Origin: CADEED01 sp964444835
Lineage (GTDB): Bacteria > Pseudomonadota > Gammaproteobacteria > Steroidobacterales > Steroidobacteraceae
Assembly: GCA_964444835.1 (NCBI GenBank)
Contig: CAYUIT010000014.1
Coordinates: 13,753 to 77,752 of the forward strand
DNA length: 64,000 nt
Direction: 5' to 3'
The notes under the pieces are model-generated. The model was not told the DNA's origin. It made no database searches and worked only from the letters and a program-made list of their open reading frames with translations. Positions 1 through 7,104 of the stretch are shown one piece after another. Position 1 is the stretch's first letter; the number at the start of each line of letters is the position of its first letter. Both the position numbers and the translations under genes were made by a program.

Positions 1-398
1 TCCGCCGGGAATCGCGCGGCTAGCATGGCTTCTTCCGCGAGCGCGGCGCGGCGCAGAAGCCAGGCGACGATCGCGACTGTGAGCACGCCCAGCGTCAGCG
101 AGCGACTCGCGAAGGCGAGTCCGACGGCACCCACGAACGAGAGCGAGTAGAGGGGGTGGCGGCACGTGGCGTAGGGGCCCTGGCGTACGAGCTCCGCGTC
201 CTTCAATCCGGCGATGAAGCTCGAGCACCACACGCGCCCGAGGACGGCGACCGCCACGAGCAATAAACCCGCGCTTCGGGCGGTCATATCCAGGACAGTG
301 GGGAGCGTGGCCGGGCCTGCAACGGCAGCCAGCGCAACGAGTGCCAGGTAGACGAACAAGGTGGCGCGAACGCGCGGCGTGCTGGCGGAGCGAGTCAT
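1..398 (-). CDS. Isoprenylcysteine carboxyl methyltransferase (ICMT)-like membrane protein, C-terminus cut by window edge
   Basis: An open frame starts at the ATG at 398 and runs off the left edge, so about 132 residues are visible. The N-terminus has two hydrophobic stretches (roughly residues 12-32 and 40-58). They are followed by the family signature LVRQGPYATCRHPLYS near residue 75, then another membrane segment and RFPA at the edge. The GPYxxxRHPxY motif is typical of ICMT/PEMT-type integral membrane methyltransferases, which bind S-adenosylmethionine at the membrane face. The substrate cannot be told from sequence; bacterial members are rarely protein prenyl-cysteine methylases. It is divergent from msrA. 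Confidence 0.75.
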   Translation of the reverse strand, partial: MTRSASTPRVRATLFVYLALVALAAVAGPATLPTVLDMTARSAGLLLVAVAVLGRVWCSSFIAGLKDAELVRQGPYATCRHPLYSLSFVGAVGLAFASRSLTLGVLTVAIVAWLLRRAALAEEAMLAARFPA

Positions 399-483
399 GC
401 AGGCTGTGAGTGTACCCTTGAGTTAGCGCGGCGACGCCCCCAGACTGGCTTCATCCCCTCTTTAGAACGCGGAGCGTGACCCC

Positions 484-1149
484 ATGGGCCTATTCAACAA
501 GAAGACGACTCTCGTATCCGCGGCAGACGCGCTGCCGGGTCGGAGCACACCCCTCACGGTGCCGGAGCGGCACTTCGTGAACGGGGAGCGCATCGTTCCG
601 CCTTTCGCACCTCAGCATGCCGAGGCCGTGTTTGGTCTGGGTTGCTTTTGGGGTGCCGAGCGCTTGTTCTGGAAGATTCCAGGGGTCGTTAGTACCGCCG
701 TCGGCTACGCGGGCGGTCACACGCCGAACCCCACTTACGAGGAGGTTTGCACGGGTCGCACGGGCCATACGGAAGTGGTGCGCGTGATCTACAACCCGGC
801 CCGCGTGGCGTATGAGGATTTGCTGCGCGCGTTTTGGGAATCGCACGATCCCACGCAGGGCATGCGTCAAGGCAACGATGTCGGCACGCAATATCGCTCA
901 GCCATCTATGTGACGAGCGCTGCGCAGCGCACCGCTGCCGAGGCGAGCAAGCGCTCGTATCAGAGCGCGCTCGTGGCCGCGGGGCGCGGCACCATCACGA
1001 CGGAGATTCTCGACGCACCCACGTTTTACTATGCCGAGGACTACCACCAGCAGTACCTCGCGAAAAACCCCAATGGCTACTGCGGCCTCGGTGGCACGGG
1101 GGTGGCTTGTGCAATTGGCACTGGCGTGGCATCGAGCGCTCACGCCTAA
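484..1149 (+). CDS. msrA: Peptide-methionine (S)-S-oxide reductase MsrA
   Basis: This enzyme reduces the S-epimer of methionine sulfoxide in proteins, with reducing power from thioredoxin. The catalytic motif GLGCFWGAE lies near residue 53, followed by GVVSTAVGYAGG and the conserved HTEVVRVIYNP segment. Two further cysteines near the C-terminus (NGYCGLGGTGVACA) are placed as the usual resolving/recycling cysteines. The 221-residue length fits the long E. coli-type MsrA with an N-terminal extension. No signal peptide is seen, so it should be cytosolic. A GGAG lies about 9 bases before the ATG. It is a single gene facing away from its left neighbour. Confidence 0.95.
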   Translation: MGLFNKKTTLVSAADALPGRSTPLTVPERHFVNGERIVPPFAPQHAEAVFGLGCFWGAERLFWKIPGVVSTAVGYAGGHTPNPTYEEVCTGRTGHTEVVRVIYNPARVAYEDLLRAFWESHDPTQGMRQGNDVGTQYRSAIYVTSAAQRTAAEASKRSYQSALVAAGRGTITTEILDAPTFYYAEDYHQQYLAKNPNGYCGLGGTGVACAIGTGVASSAHA

Positions 1150-1192
1150 AGGAGCACGCGCGGCCGCAAGGGCAGCCGCGCGCTGGGCGTAA

Positions 1193-2035
1193 CTACTGCT
1201 TCGGCGGCTCCTGGCCGGGCTGCGAATCTTCCATCGGGAAAGTGGTAGCGCCAGGAGCCGGTTGCGTCGCGCTCGGCTCCGCAGCGGGTGCCGGCGTGGC
1301 GGCTGCCTCCGGTGCTGCCGGTGTTGCACTGGGCGCTGCGGTGCTCGTTTGTACCGCGCGCAAGAAACGCTTCACCGTCTCAGAATCGGTGGTGACGCGC
1401 GCCGCGAAGATATCGGAAGCCGTCACGCGTTGATTGTAGAACCGTGCGTTGGCTTTGCGATCGATCGTGATCGCGCTGCCGTCCAACGCGACGCCCGCAA
1501 ACAAACCGCGAGTTCGCGAGTAGGAATACACCTCTTTTGAGAACGATGGGTCGGTGCTCGCCGAGGCTTGCCGTCCAACCGGACCTGCGGCGACCGATGC
1601 ATCGGCCCCCAGTGTTAGCTGACCGTCCGTGATGCCTTCAATGCCCGCGCGCGTGGTGAACACCAAGACGACGTCGATCGACTGCACGCCGATCTGCCAG
1701 CCGAAACTGCCGCCCGTGAGATTGACGAATGCGGGATTGGTGAAGCGACCATCTTTGTCGCGCACGACGAGCACGCCGCGGCCGAAGCGACCGCCGATCC
1801 CCAAACCACCTTTGACGACGCCAGGGATCACTGCGATCCCATACGCGCGTTCGAGCAAGCGATCGGGAATGAACTGATCGCGCGATGCGCGCAGCTCCTC
1901 GAGAACACCCGAAGCTTCGATGAGCCGCGCTTCCTCACGCGAACTCGCAGCGAACGCTGCGGTGCTGGTGATGGTGGCGGCGAGCACTGCGGCGCACGCC
2001 AAAAGCCCGTTACGAATAGTGGTGCGACGATTCAT
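1193..2035 (-). CDS. Exported SYLF-domain (Ysc84/DUF500) lipid-binding protein
   Basis: The first 29 residues form a Sec signal peptide ending TAAFAAS. The SYLF domain follows (about residues 35-225), with the family segments GIAVIPGVVKGGLGIGG, GRGVLVVRDKDGRF, GGSFGWQIGVQSIDVVLVF and a C-terminal SRTRGLFAGVALDGS. The last 50-60 residues are low-complexity Ala/Pro/Thr-rich. Bacterial SYLF proteins are periplasmic or outer-membrane associated; the domain binds lipids in eukaryotes, while the bacterial role is poorly defined. It is divergent from apbE, with 83 bases between the two starts. Confidence 0.9.
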   Translation of the reverse strand: MNRRTTIRNGLLACAAVLAATITSTAAFAASSREEARLIEASGVLEELRASRDQFIPDRLLERAYGIAVIPGVVKGGLGIGGRFGRGVLVVRDKDGRFTNPAFVNLTGGSFGWQIGVQSIDVVLVFTTRAGIEGITDGQLTLGADASVAAGPVGRQASASTDPSFSKEVYSYSRTRGLFAGVALDGSAITIDRKANARFYNQRVTASDIFAARVTTDSETVKRFLRAVQTSTAAPSATPAAPEAAATPAPAAEPSATQPAPGATTFPMEDSQPGQEPPKQ

Positions 2036-2118
2036 CGTGAGCGATCCCCTGCGTAGTTTTGGCCCAAATCGTGGCGCGAAGTCTAACGCATATGCGCAAT
2101 CGCTGGGATAATGCCCAC

Positions 2119-3132
2119 ATGCTCGCCAAGATAGATCGTTGCCGCCGAGATTGGTTCCGCCTGTTCAGCGTGCTCGGGTCGTTACTCGTATCGCTCGGTG
2201 TGGCCGCGGACGCAAACGCGGAGTGGGTGTATCGCGATACCGCGATCATGGGCACGCGCTGCGCCGTCGAGTTGTGGAGTGAGGATTTGCCCAAGGCCGA
2301 AGCCGCGATCGCGTCGGTGTTTGACGACATGCGCCGCATCGATGCGCTGATGAGCACGTGGAAGCCTGAGACGCAGCTGTCGATCGTGAATCGGGATGCT
2401 GGCAAGCGCGCCGTGGTCGTCGATCAAGAGCTGTTCGATTTGGTGAGCATCGCGCTCGATTACTCGCGGGAAACCGGCGGCGCGTTCGACATTACTTACG
2501 CAAGCGTCGGTTATCTCTACGACTTCAAGAAAGGTGTGCATCCCGGGCGCGCCGCGATTGCGGCCGCACTGCCGGGCGTGAATTACACCCATGTCAAACT
2601 CAATCCGAAGCGGCGGACGATTCGTTTTATGCGGCCGGGTATGCGCATCGATCTTGGTGGAATTGCCAAAGGTTACGCGGTCGATCGCGGCATCGACATC
2701 CTGCGTCGTGCGGGCTTCGAGCGGGCGATGGTCAATTCGGGCGGCGACACGCGCATCATTGGCGATCGCTTTGGTAAGCCCTGGATCGTCGGGCTGCGAA
2801 ATCCGGACGATGAGTCGAAATCTTTTCTACGCATTCCGCTCACCGACGCCGCGATCTCGACCTCGGGCGACTATGAGCGTTACTTCGACGAAGGAGGCGT
2901 GCGCTACCACCACATCATCGACCCGAAGACCGGCGACTCGGCGCGGCTGTTGCGCAGCGCCACCGTCATTGGTCCCACAGCGCTGCGCACCGATGGTTTG
3001 TCGACGAGCGTGTTCGTGCTGGGGCCGCAGGCTGGCATCGATCTGATCAATCGGTTGGAAGGTGTTGACGCAGTGGTCGTCACGCCCGCCGGCAAAGTGT
3101 TGTACTCAAAAGGGCTCGAGGCGCCGCAATAG
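2119..3132 (+). CDS. apbE: FAD:protein FMN transferase ApbE
   Basis: ApbE moves FMN from FAD onto a threonine or serine of exported flavoproteins, with Mg2+. Visible landmarks are MGTRCAVELW, LSIVNRDAG, the strongly conserved DLGGIAKGYAVDRG, MVNSGGDTRIIG, AISTSGDYERYF, HHIIDPKTG and TDGLSTSVFVLG (metal-binding Asp/Thr). The ATG at 2119 is preferred over an upstream in-frame TTG at 2059 because it gives a 34-residue signal peptide ending ADANA. It stands alone but is close to the DUF3570/DUF4266/thioredoxin operon, a recurrent ApbE neighbourhood. I found no flavinylation target motif among the neighbours. Confidence 0.93.
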   Translation: MLAKIDRCRRDWFRLFSVLGSLLVSLGVAADANAEWVYRDTAIMGTRCAVELWSEDLPKAEAAIASVFDDMRRIDALMSTWKPETQLSIVNRDAGKRAVVVDQELFDLVSIALDYSRETGGAFDITYASVGYLYDFKKGVHPGRAAIAAALPGVNYTHVKLNPKRRTIRFMRPGMRIDLGGIAKGYAVDRGIDILRRAGFERAMVNSGGDTRIIGDRFGKPWIVGLRNPDDESKSFLRIPLTDAAISTSGDYERYFDEGGVRYHHIIDPKTGDSARLLRSATVIGPTALRTDGLSTSVFVLGPQAGIDLINRLEGVDAVVVTPAGKVLYSKGLEAPQ

Positions 3133-3133
3133 T

Positions 3134-3158
3134 CGCTGCCCGCTCGCAGCGGGCAGCG
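3134..3158. repeat. Perfect 11-bp stem hairpin after apbE, possible terminator
   Basis: The arms CGCTGCCCGCT and AGCGGGCAGCG are separated by CGC and lie 1 base after the apbE stop. The stem is strong, but no T-tract follows, so this is either a Rho-assisted or weak terminator or an mRNA 3' stabiliser. Confidence 0.45.
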
Positions 3159-3218
3159 CAAGTAGGTAGTTGTCACGGCTTTCTTCGATTCTGCGGCAGT
3201 TGGTAGGGTCGAGCCGCT

Positions 3219-3602
3219 ATGACGCAATCCACACCCTTCGAGCAGATCGGTGGTGAACCCACTGTTCGTGCGCTCGTCCAGCAGTTCTACGACATCATGG
3301 AAACCGACCCTGCCGCGGCGGCCTTGCGGTCGATCCACGCCCCCGATCTCGCGCCGATGCGCGACCGGCTGGGCGATTTTCTGTGCGGTTGGCTCGGAGG
3401 GCCGCCGCTCTACAACCAGCGGCCTGATGCGAAGTGCATGGGTTCGGCCCATGCGCCGTTTGCGATCAGTTCAGCGCTCCGCGATCAATGGGTGCTGTGC
3501 ATGGAACGCGCGCTGGCTGCGACGCCCATGCCAGCGGAGGCGAGGGACATGATGGCACCGGCGTTTCGGCGGATCGCCGAGGCGCTACGCAATCGCGACT
3601 AG
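3219..3602 (+). CDS. Group II truncated haemoglobin
   Basis: This 127-residue globin is in the range of 2/2 haemoglobins. It starts TPFEQIGGEPTVRALVQQFYDIM, the usual N-terminus of the group. Helix-F sequence GSAHAPFAIS supplies the proximal His (about residue 77), and RDQWVLCMERAL places a Trp at the G8 position that marks group II (YjbI/TrHbO) proteins. These bind O2 and often act on peroxide or NO. It lies between apbE and the convergent DUF3570 gene, 7 bases from the latter's stop, so it shares the redox theme but is not in that operon. Confidence 0.9.
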   Translation: MTQSTPFEQIGGEPTVRALVQQFYDIMETDPAAAALRSIHAPDLAPMRDRLGDFLCGWLGGPPLYNQRPDAKCMGSAHAPFAISSALRDQWVLCMERALAATPMPAEARDMMAPAFRRIAEALRNRD

Positions 3603-3609
3603 TGGCTAC

Positions 3610-4791
3610 TTAGAACCAGATCGAGAAGAAGATCTGGATGACGCTGGCATTCAGCTTGTACAGCGGCTCGGTGCCAGGTGCGAGCGGCTGGTCGGGCACC
3701 AAACCAAAGCTGCCGATGCTCTTGGTCGCGTCACGGAAGTCGTCGTAGTTGACCGTGAGAAAGTCGTACTTGGCCGTAATTGAGCTGCGCTCAACCCACG
3801 GTGCCTGCGGAATCTTGAACTCGTAGGTGGCGCCCACGCCGACATTGATACTGTTGAACGTCGACAGTTCTTTGTCGCGTGCAATGAAGTTGGCGAAGTC
3901 GCGACGCGGGAATAGATCGCGGTAGAAGTCGGCCTTCACTTGTTTGTAGTAACGACCTTTGGCCTCGAAGATCCAGGGGCCATGCGGGTGCGTGTAGCCC
4001 ACCTCAGCCGTATGTCCAACCACGCCCCACGTGTCGTTGTAATAGCGGTAACCCGCGTCGATCGCGGCACGGTAGGGCAGGAAATACTTGCCTCGAATCG
4101 AGCCGGCATTGCTCGTGCGCGTATTGGGATACACCTCAGACTGCAGTGCTTGCGTCGTCGGACTCGTCAAGAAGCGCACCGAACGATACGGGCTCCGCAG
4201 GAAGCCCTCGTCCGTGATCGTCTCGAAGTTGAATGCGAGGATGAGGTTGCGCGTCATGATCTGCGACACACCCACCGAGAAGCTGCGCGTTTGCATTTCC
4301 TCGAGGAAGTCGGGATCGGTCACGCCTGCGACGTTGCGCTTGACGACGTTCTCGCCGAGCTTGAAAGCGAACGAAATCGTCGTGAGATCGCCGAACATGC
4401 TCTGGCTGACGCCTGCGAAATACGTATCGGCCTCGTAATCGCTCTCGGTGGAGTTGATATAGGCGAGGCTATACGTCGACTTGCCGTTCAGGATGTCGGC
4501 GCCAACGCTGTACTGCGTGCGCTTTTCTTCGTATGGGCTGGCCGTGGTCTGCACGTCGATCGAAGCCGACGACACCATGTCGATGTAGTAGTTAGCGGAG
4601 AGCGATACCTTCTCGCCGATGCTTTTGCGCACCAATACCGACGGACCGTCGATGGTAACGCCACCGCCGTCGTAGCGATGGTAGAGCAGGTCGGCGCGAT
4701 CCTCGGGGAGCACCGTGGCGAGCGCAGCGGGTGCCAAGGCTACGAGAGCCCAGGTTATGGCGAATCGCTGCAGACGGATCGAGGCGCGCAC
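3610..4791 (-). CDS. DUF3570 outer-membrane beta-barrel protein
   Basis: A 393-residue exported protein with a signal peptide (cleavage near APAALA-TV). It continues PEDRADLLYHRYDGGGVTIDGPSVLVRK, the DUF3570 N-terminal hallmark. The rest alternates short amphipathic strands and polar loops and ends in FFSIWF, a C-terminal aromatic typical of BamA-assembled barrels. The start codon is GTG at 4791, with GGA about 11 bases upstream. It is the last gene of the six-gene operon 9658-3610, 21 bases after the DUF4266 gene. DUF3570 commonly occurs with DUF4266, thioredoxin and ApbE genes. Its role is unproven; a surface conduit or porin is possible. Confidence 0.88.
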   Translation of the reverse strand: MRASIRLQRFAITWALVALAPAALATVLPEDRADLLYHRYDGGGVTIDGPSVLVRKSIGEKVSLSANYYIDMVSSASIDVQTTASPYEEKRTQYSVGADILNGKSTYSLAYINSTESDYEADTYFAGVSQSMFGDLTTISFAFKLGENVVKRNVAGVTDPDFLEEMQTRSFSVGVSQIMTRNLILAFNFETITDEGFLRSPYRSVRFLTSPTTQALQSEVYPNTRTSNAGSIRGKYFLPYRAAIDAGYRYYNDTWGVVGHTAEVGYTHPHGPWIFEAKGRYYKQVKADFYRDLFPRRDFANFIARDKELSTFNSINVGVGATYEFKIPQAPWVERSSITAKYDFLTVNYDDFRDATKSIGSFGLVPDQPLAPGTEPLYKLNASVIQIFFSIWF

Positions 4792-4812
4792 GGTGATGAG
4801 GATCCTTCGGAA

Positions 4813-5058
4813 CTAGTTGCAGCCGCAGCCGCCGCCCGCGCTGCCCATGCCGCCGCGCGAGGCTTCGCGCGCCTCGTACACGTGGTCGATGTAGGACTGC
4901 GACACGGGATCGCGCGTGAACGCCATGATCGGGTCGGCGATGTTCTCGCGCTCGTACGGCTTCACCCACGGCTCGATGTTCGTCAATCGCTCGATTGAGG
5001 CACAGCCTGTGGCAGCGACTGCGACAGCAGCGAGGACGAGCAGGCGAAGCGTACGCAT
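4813..5058 (-). CDS. DUF4266 small lipoprotein with CGC tail
   Basis: This 81-residue protein has a lipoprotein signal peptide with lipobox AATGC (Cys19). A short conserved core follows: EPWVKPYERENIADPIM...HVYEAREASRGG. It ends GGGCGCN, so two closely spaced cysteines sit at the extreme C-terminus. That tail and the core are DUF4266 features. The cysteine pair could bind a metal, carry a disulfide or anchor a cofactor; none is established. The RBS GGAG lies 8 bases before the ATG. It sits between TlpA (5 bases) and DUF3570 (21 bases) in one operon. Confidence 0.88.
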   Translation of the reverse strand: MRTLRLLVLAAVAVAATGCASIERLTNIEPWVKPYERENIADPIMAFTRDPVSQSYIDHVYEAREASRGGMGSAGGGCGCN

Positions 5059-5063
5059 ACTAA

Positions 5064-5570
5064 CTACTCCTTGACCAGAGCGCGGATGTGAGACAAATAC
5101 TCATTTTCGTCACCTGGCTTGTAGCCCTTGTGGATGACGCGCACTTTGCCCTTGCGATCGACGATCACGGTGCTCGGCATGCCGGCCACCTTGTAGAGCT
5201 TGCTCACTTCGCTCTTGGTGTCGAACGCAATTGGGAACGAGACGGGCATTTCCTTCGCGAGCCACGCCTCGGCGGCCTTCGGGTCCGGCTCGACGTTCAC
5301 GCCCAGCATGGTGAAGCCCATCGGCTTGTACTTTTTGTGGATTTTCTCGAGCAACGGCATCTCTTGCCGGCACGGGCCGCACCACGTGGCCCAGAAATTG
5401 ATCATCACGACTTGGCCCTTCAACTGGGACAAGCTGATCGTTTGCCCGCCGCGAGCGGCGAGCTTGAACTCGGGCGCGGGCGCGCTCGTCGTGACGGCGA
5501 ATACGGGCATGGACGCGACCAGCATCATGCCGAGAACTTTGGCTACCGAACCTGCCTTGCGCATTGCCAT
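5064..5570 (-). CDS. TlpA-family periplasmic thioredoxin
   Basis: A signal peptide (AMRKAGSVAKVLGMMLVASMPVFA) precedes a thioredoxin fold with FWATWCGPCRQEMPLL as redox centre and the cis-proline loop VAGMPSTVIVDRKGK. This is a membrane- or periplasm-located disulfide reductase of the TlpA/ResA type. The ATG at 5570 was chosen because GGAGG lies 8 bases before it; longer in-frame starts lack this. The gap to the DUF4266 gene is only 5 bases, so its likely client is the CGC tail of that lipoprotein and/or the CxxCH cytochromes of the locus. This is inferred from context. Confidence 0.93.
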   Translation of the reverse strand: MAMRKAGSVAKVLGMMLVASMPVFAVTTSAPAPEFKLAARGGQTISLSQLKGQVVMINFWATWCGPCRQEMPLLEKIHKKYKPMGFTMLGVNVEPDPKAAEAWLAKEMPVSFPIAFDTKSEVSKLYKVAGMPSTVIVDRKGKVRVIHKGYKPGDENEYLSHIRALVKE

Positions 5571-5584
5571 CTCGACTTCCTCCG

Positions 5585-6304
5585 TCAGAAGAATGCGGTC
5601 ACGCCCAGTACCATTTCGATGTTGTTCGTCACCTTCGTACGCCCTAACAAGTCCGAGTCGAAGACTCGGTCTTGGACGCCGATGTGCAACGCGAGCCAAT
5701 CACTCGGCAACACGCGAAAGCCGGCGCCGAAGTTGTAGGTGAGTTGGTTGTCACCGCCGAACTCCGTGCTGCCGATACCGCCCAGCACGTAAAACGAGCT
5801 GGTCATGGCGAGGTCGCGACCAATAAACACCTCGCCCGGCAGGAAGTTGTAGCCCACGGAGAGGCTGTAGTACGTGAACCGTCTCTCATCTTCGGTGAGA
5901 AGCTGGACGTTGCCGCCGAGCGTTTCGAAACTGGTGCGCCCGGCCGTGGATCGGCCGCCGTCAATTTTGAAGAAGAAGTCTTCCGTGACGTGGTAGGTGG
6001 CGGTCAGGCCGTAAACCGGGTTCGTACCGAAATCCTCGATCGACAGGAAGCCGTAGTTGATGCCGATCTCGAAGTTCTCGGTATCGATTTTCGGCACCTT
6101 GATTTCGCGCCGCTCGACCTGCGGGTCGATGACGCGCGGCGGCTCACGTTCGAGCTCTTCTTGCTCGATCTGCTCCGCTTGCTCATCGCTCTCGACTTGC
6201 TCGCTATCGGCATCGCGGCCGAACCACGGCCAACGCAGCATCGAGCAGCCCGTCATTGTGAGCGTGAGCACCACGATGACCGCTGCCTTGAAAGGGGCGT
6301 TCAT
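5585..6304 (-). CDS. Outer-membrane beta-barrel lipoprotein
   Basis: The start at 6304 overlaps the previous stop by one base (TGATG). The 239-residue product has a lipobox (TMTGC, Cys20). A highly acidic linker rich in Glu/Gln (about residues 29-60) follows, which may form a helix or coiled coil. The remainder is a small barrel with alternating strands (FEIGINYGFLSIEDFG, VYGLTATYHVTEDFFFKIDGG, FYVLGGIGSTEFGG) ending MVLGVTAFF. This resembles the 'outer membrane beta-barrel domain' family of OmpA-barrel size. The lipidated N-terminus plus barrel suggests an OM protein with a periplasmic arm. Confidence 0.8.
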   Translation of the reverse strand: MNAPFKAAVIVVLTLTMTGCSMLRWPWFGRDADSEQVESDEQAEQIEQEELEREPPRVIDPQVERREIKVPKIDTENFEIGINYGFLSIEDFGTNPVYGLTATYHVTEDFFFKIDGGRSTAGRTSFETLGGNVQLLTEDERRFTYYSLSVGYNFLPGEVFIGRDLAMTSSFYVLGGIGSTEFGGDNQLTYNFGAGFRVLPSDWLALHIGVQDRVFDSDLLGRTKVTNNIEMVLGVTAFF

Positions 6305-7104
6305 CAAAAGAACGCGGCCAGTCCGACTTTCCATTCTTTTACTTCCTCGTTGTCATCGCGGCTGGTGAATACGGTGTTCCAGCGATACTCGCCGCGCAGG
6401 AAAAAACGCCGCGCTACGTAGACGCGCACGCCGGCGCCGACGTACGCAGTTTGGTCGGTGCGATCGATCGGCGTCACGAGCGTCGCTCGTGGCTCGATGC
6501 GCACGACGCCGGTGCCCAGTTCCACGAACGGCGAGATGCGCCGCTGTGGGAAAAACACGTGGTTGAGACCGATGTCCGCTTTATAGCCGTTGGTCGCATT
6601 GCCCAAAAATTGTGACAGTGCCAAATCGACTTTCAAGTTGTCGTTCAAAGAGAACGCTGCGTGCGTGCCGATGAGCGTGGCTCCGCCGTAGTCGCCGGCC
6701 ATGATGCCGAGTTCCCAGCGATGGCTGGCAAAGCCCGCCAAATCGCCGAGCTGGATCGTGAATCGCGAGCCATCGGCGAGGCGGGCCTTGGCCATGTCGC
6801 CCGCGCGCGCCCACCCTTCGATGCCGTCCTCGGTCCGCACCTTGAACCAATCGGTGCGGCGGAACAGCACGTCGACGCTTTCGTCGCGCGCGACCGCATG
6901 GAACACCGGGTAGCCGCGACCCGGCCCCGTCCTGAGATCTAGGTAGGGCTCAACGATGAAAACCTGAAGGTACTTCTCGCTGTTACGGTCCGCTGCAAAA
7001 GCCGTCGGTTGCCACGCGGCAATGGCGGCTAAGCAGCAGAGAATGCAGCGCGCAAGGCTAGTTTTCCGGAGCCTGGAAGGGATCGTTGTAATACTGTGCT
7101 CCAA
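6304..7104 (-). CDS. SH3-domain plus outer-membrane beta-barrel protein
   Basis: Residues about 1-38 look like an export signal ending PTAFAAD. An SH3-like domain follows (about 48-100: EPYLDLRTGPGRGYPVF...DWFKVRTEDGIEGWARAGDM), then a barrel of about 160 residues ending in FF. SH3-like domains in exported bacterial proteins often contact peptidoglycan, which would tie the barrel to the wall. The start is a TTG at 7104 lying 47 bases inside the upstream gene; GGAG stands about 10 bases before it and no better in-frame start exists. It overlaps the next gene by 1 base, which suggests translational coupling. Confidence 0.8.
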   Translation of the reverse strand: MEHSITTIPSRLRKTSLARCILCCLAAIAAWQPTAFAADRNSEKYLQVFIVEPYLDLRTGPGRGYPVFHAVARDESVDVLFRRTDWFKVRTEDGIEGWARAGDMAKARLADGSRFTIQLGDLAGFASHRWELGIMAGDYGGATLIGTHAAFSLNDNLKVDLALSQFLGNATNGYKADIGLNHVFFPQRRISPFVELGTGVVRIEPRATLVTPIDRTDQTAYVGAGVRVYVARRFFLRGEYRWNTVFTSRDDNEEVKEWKVGLAAFF

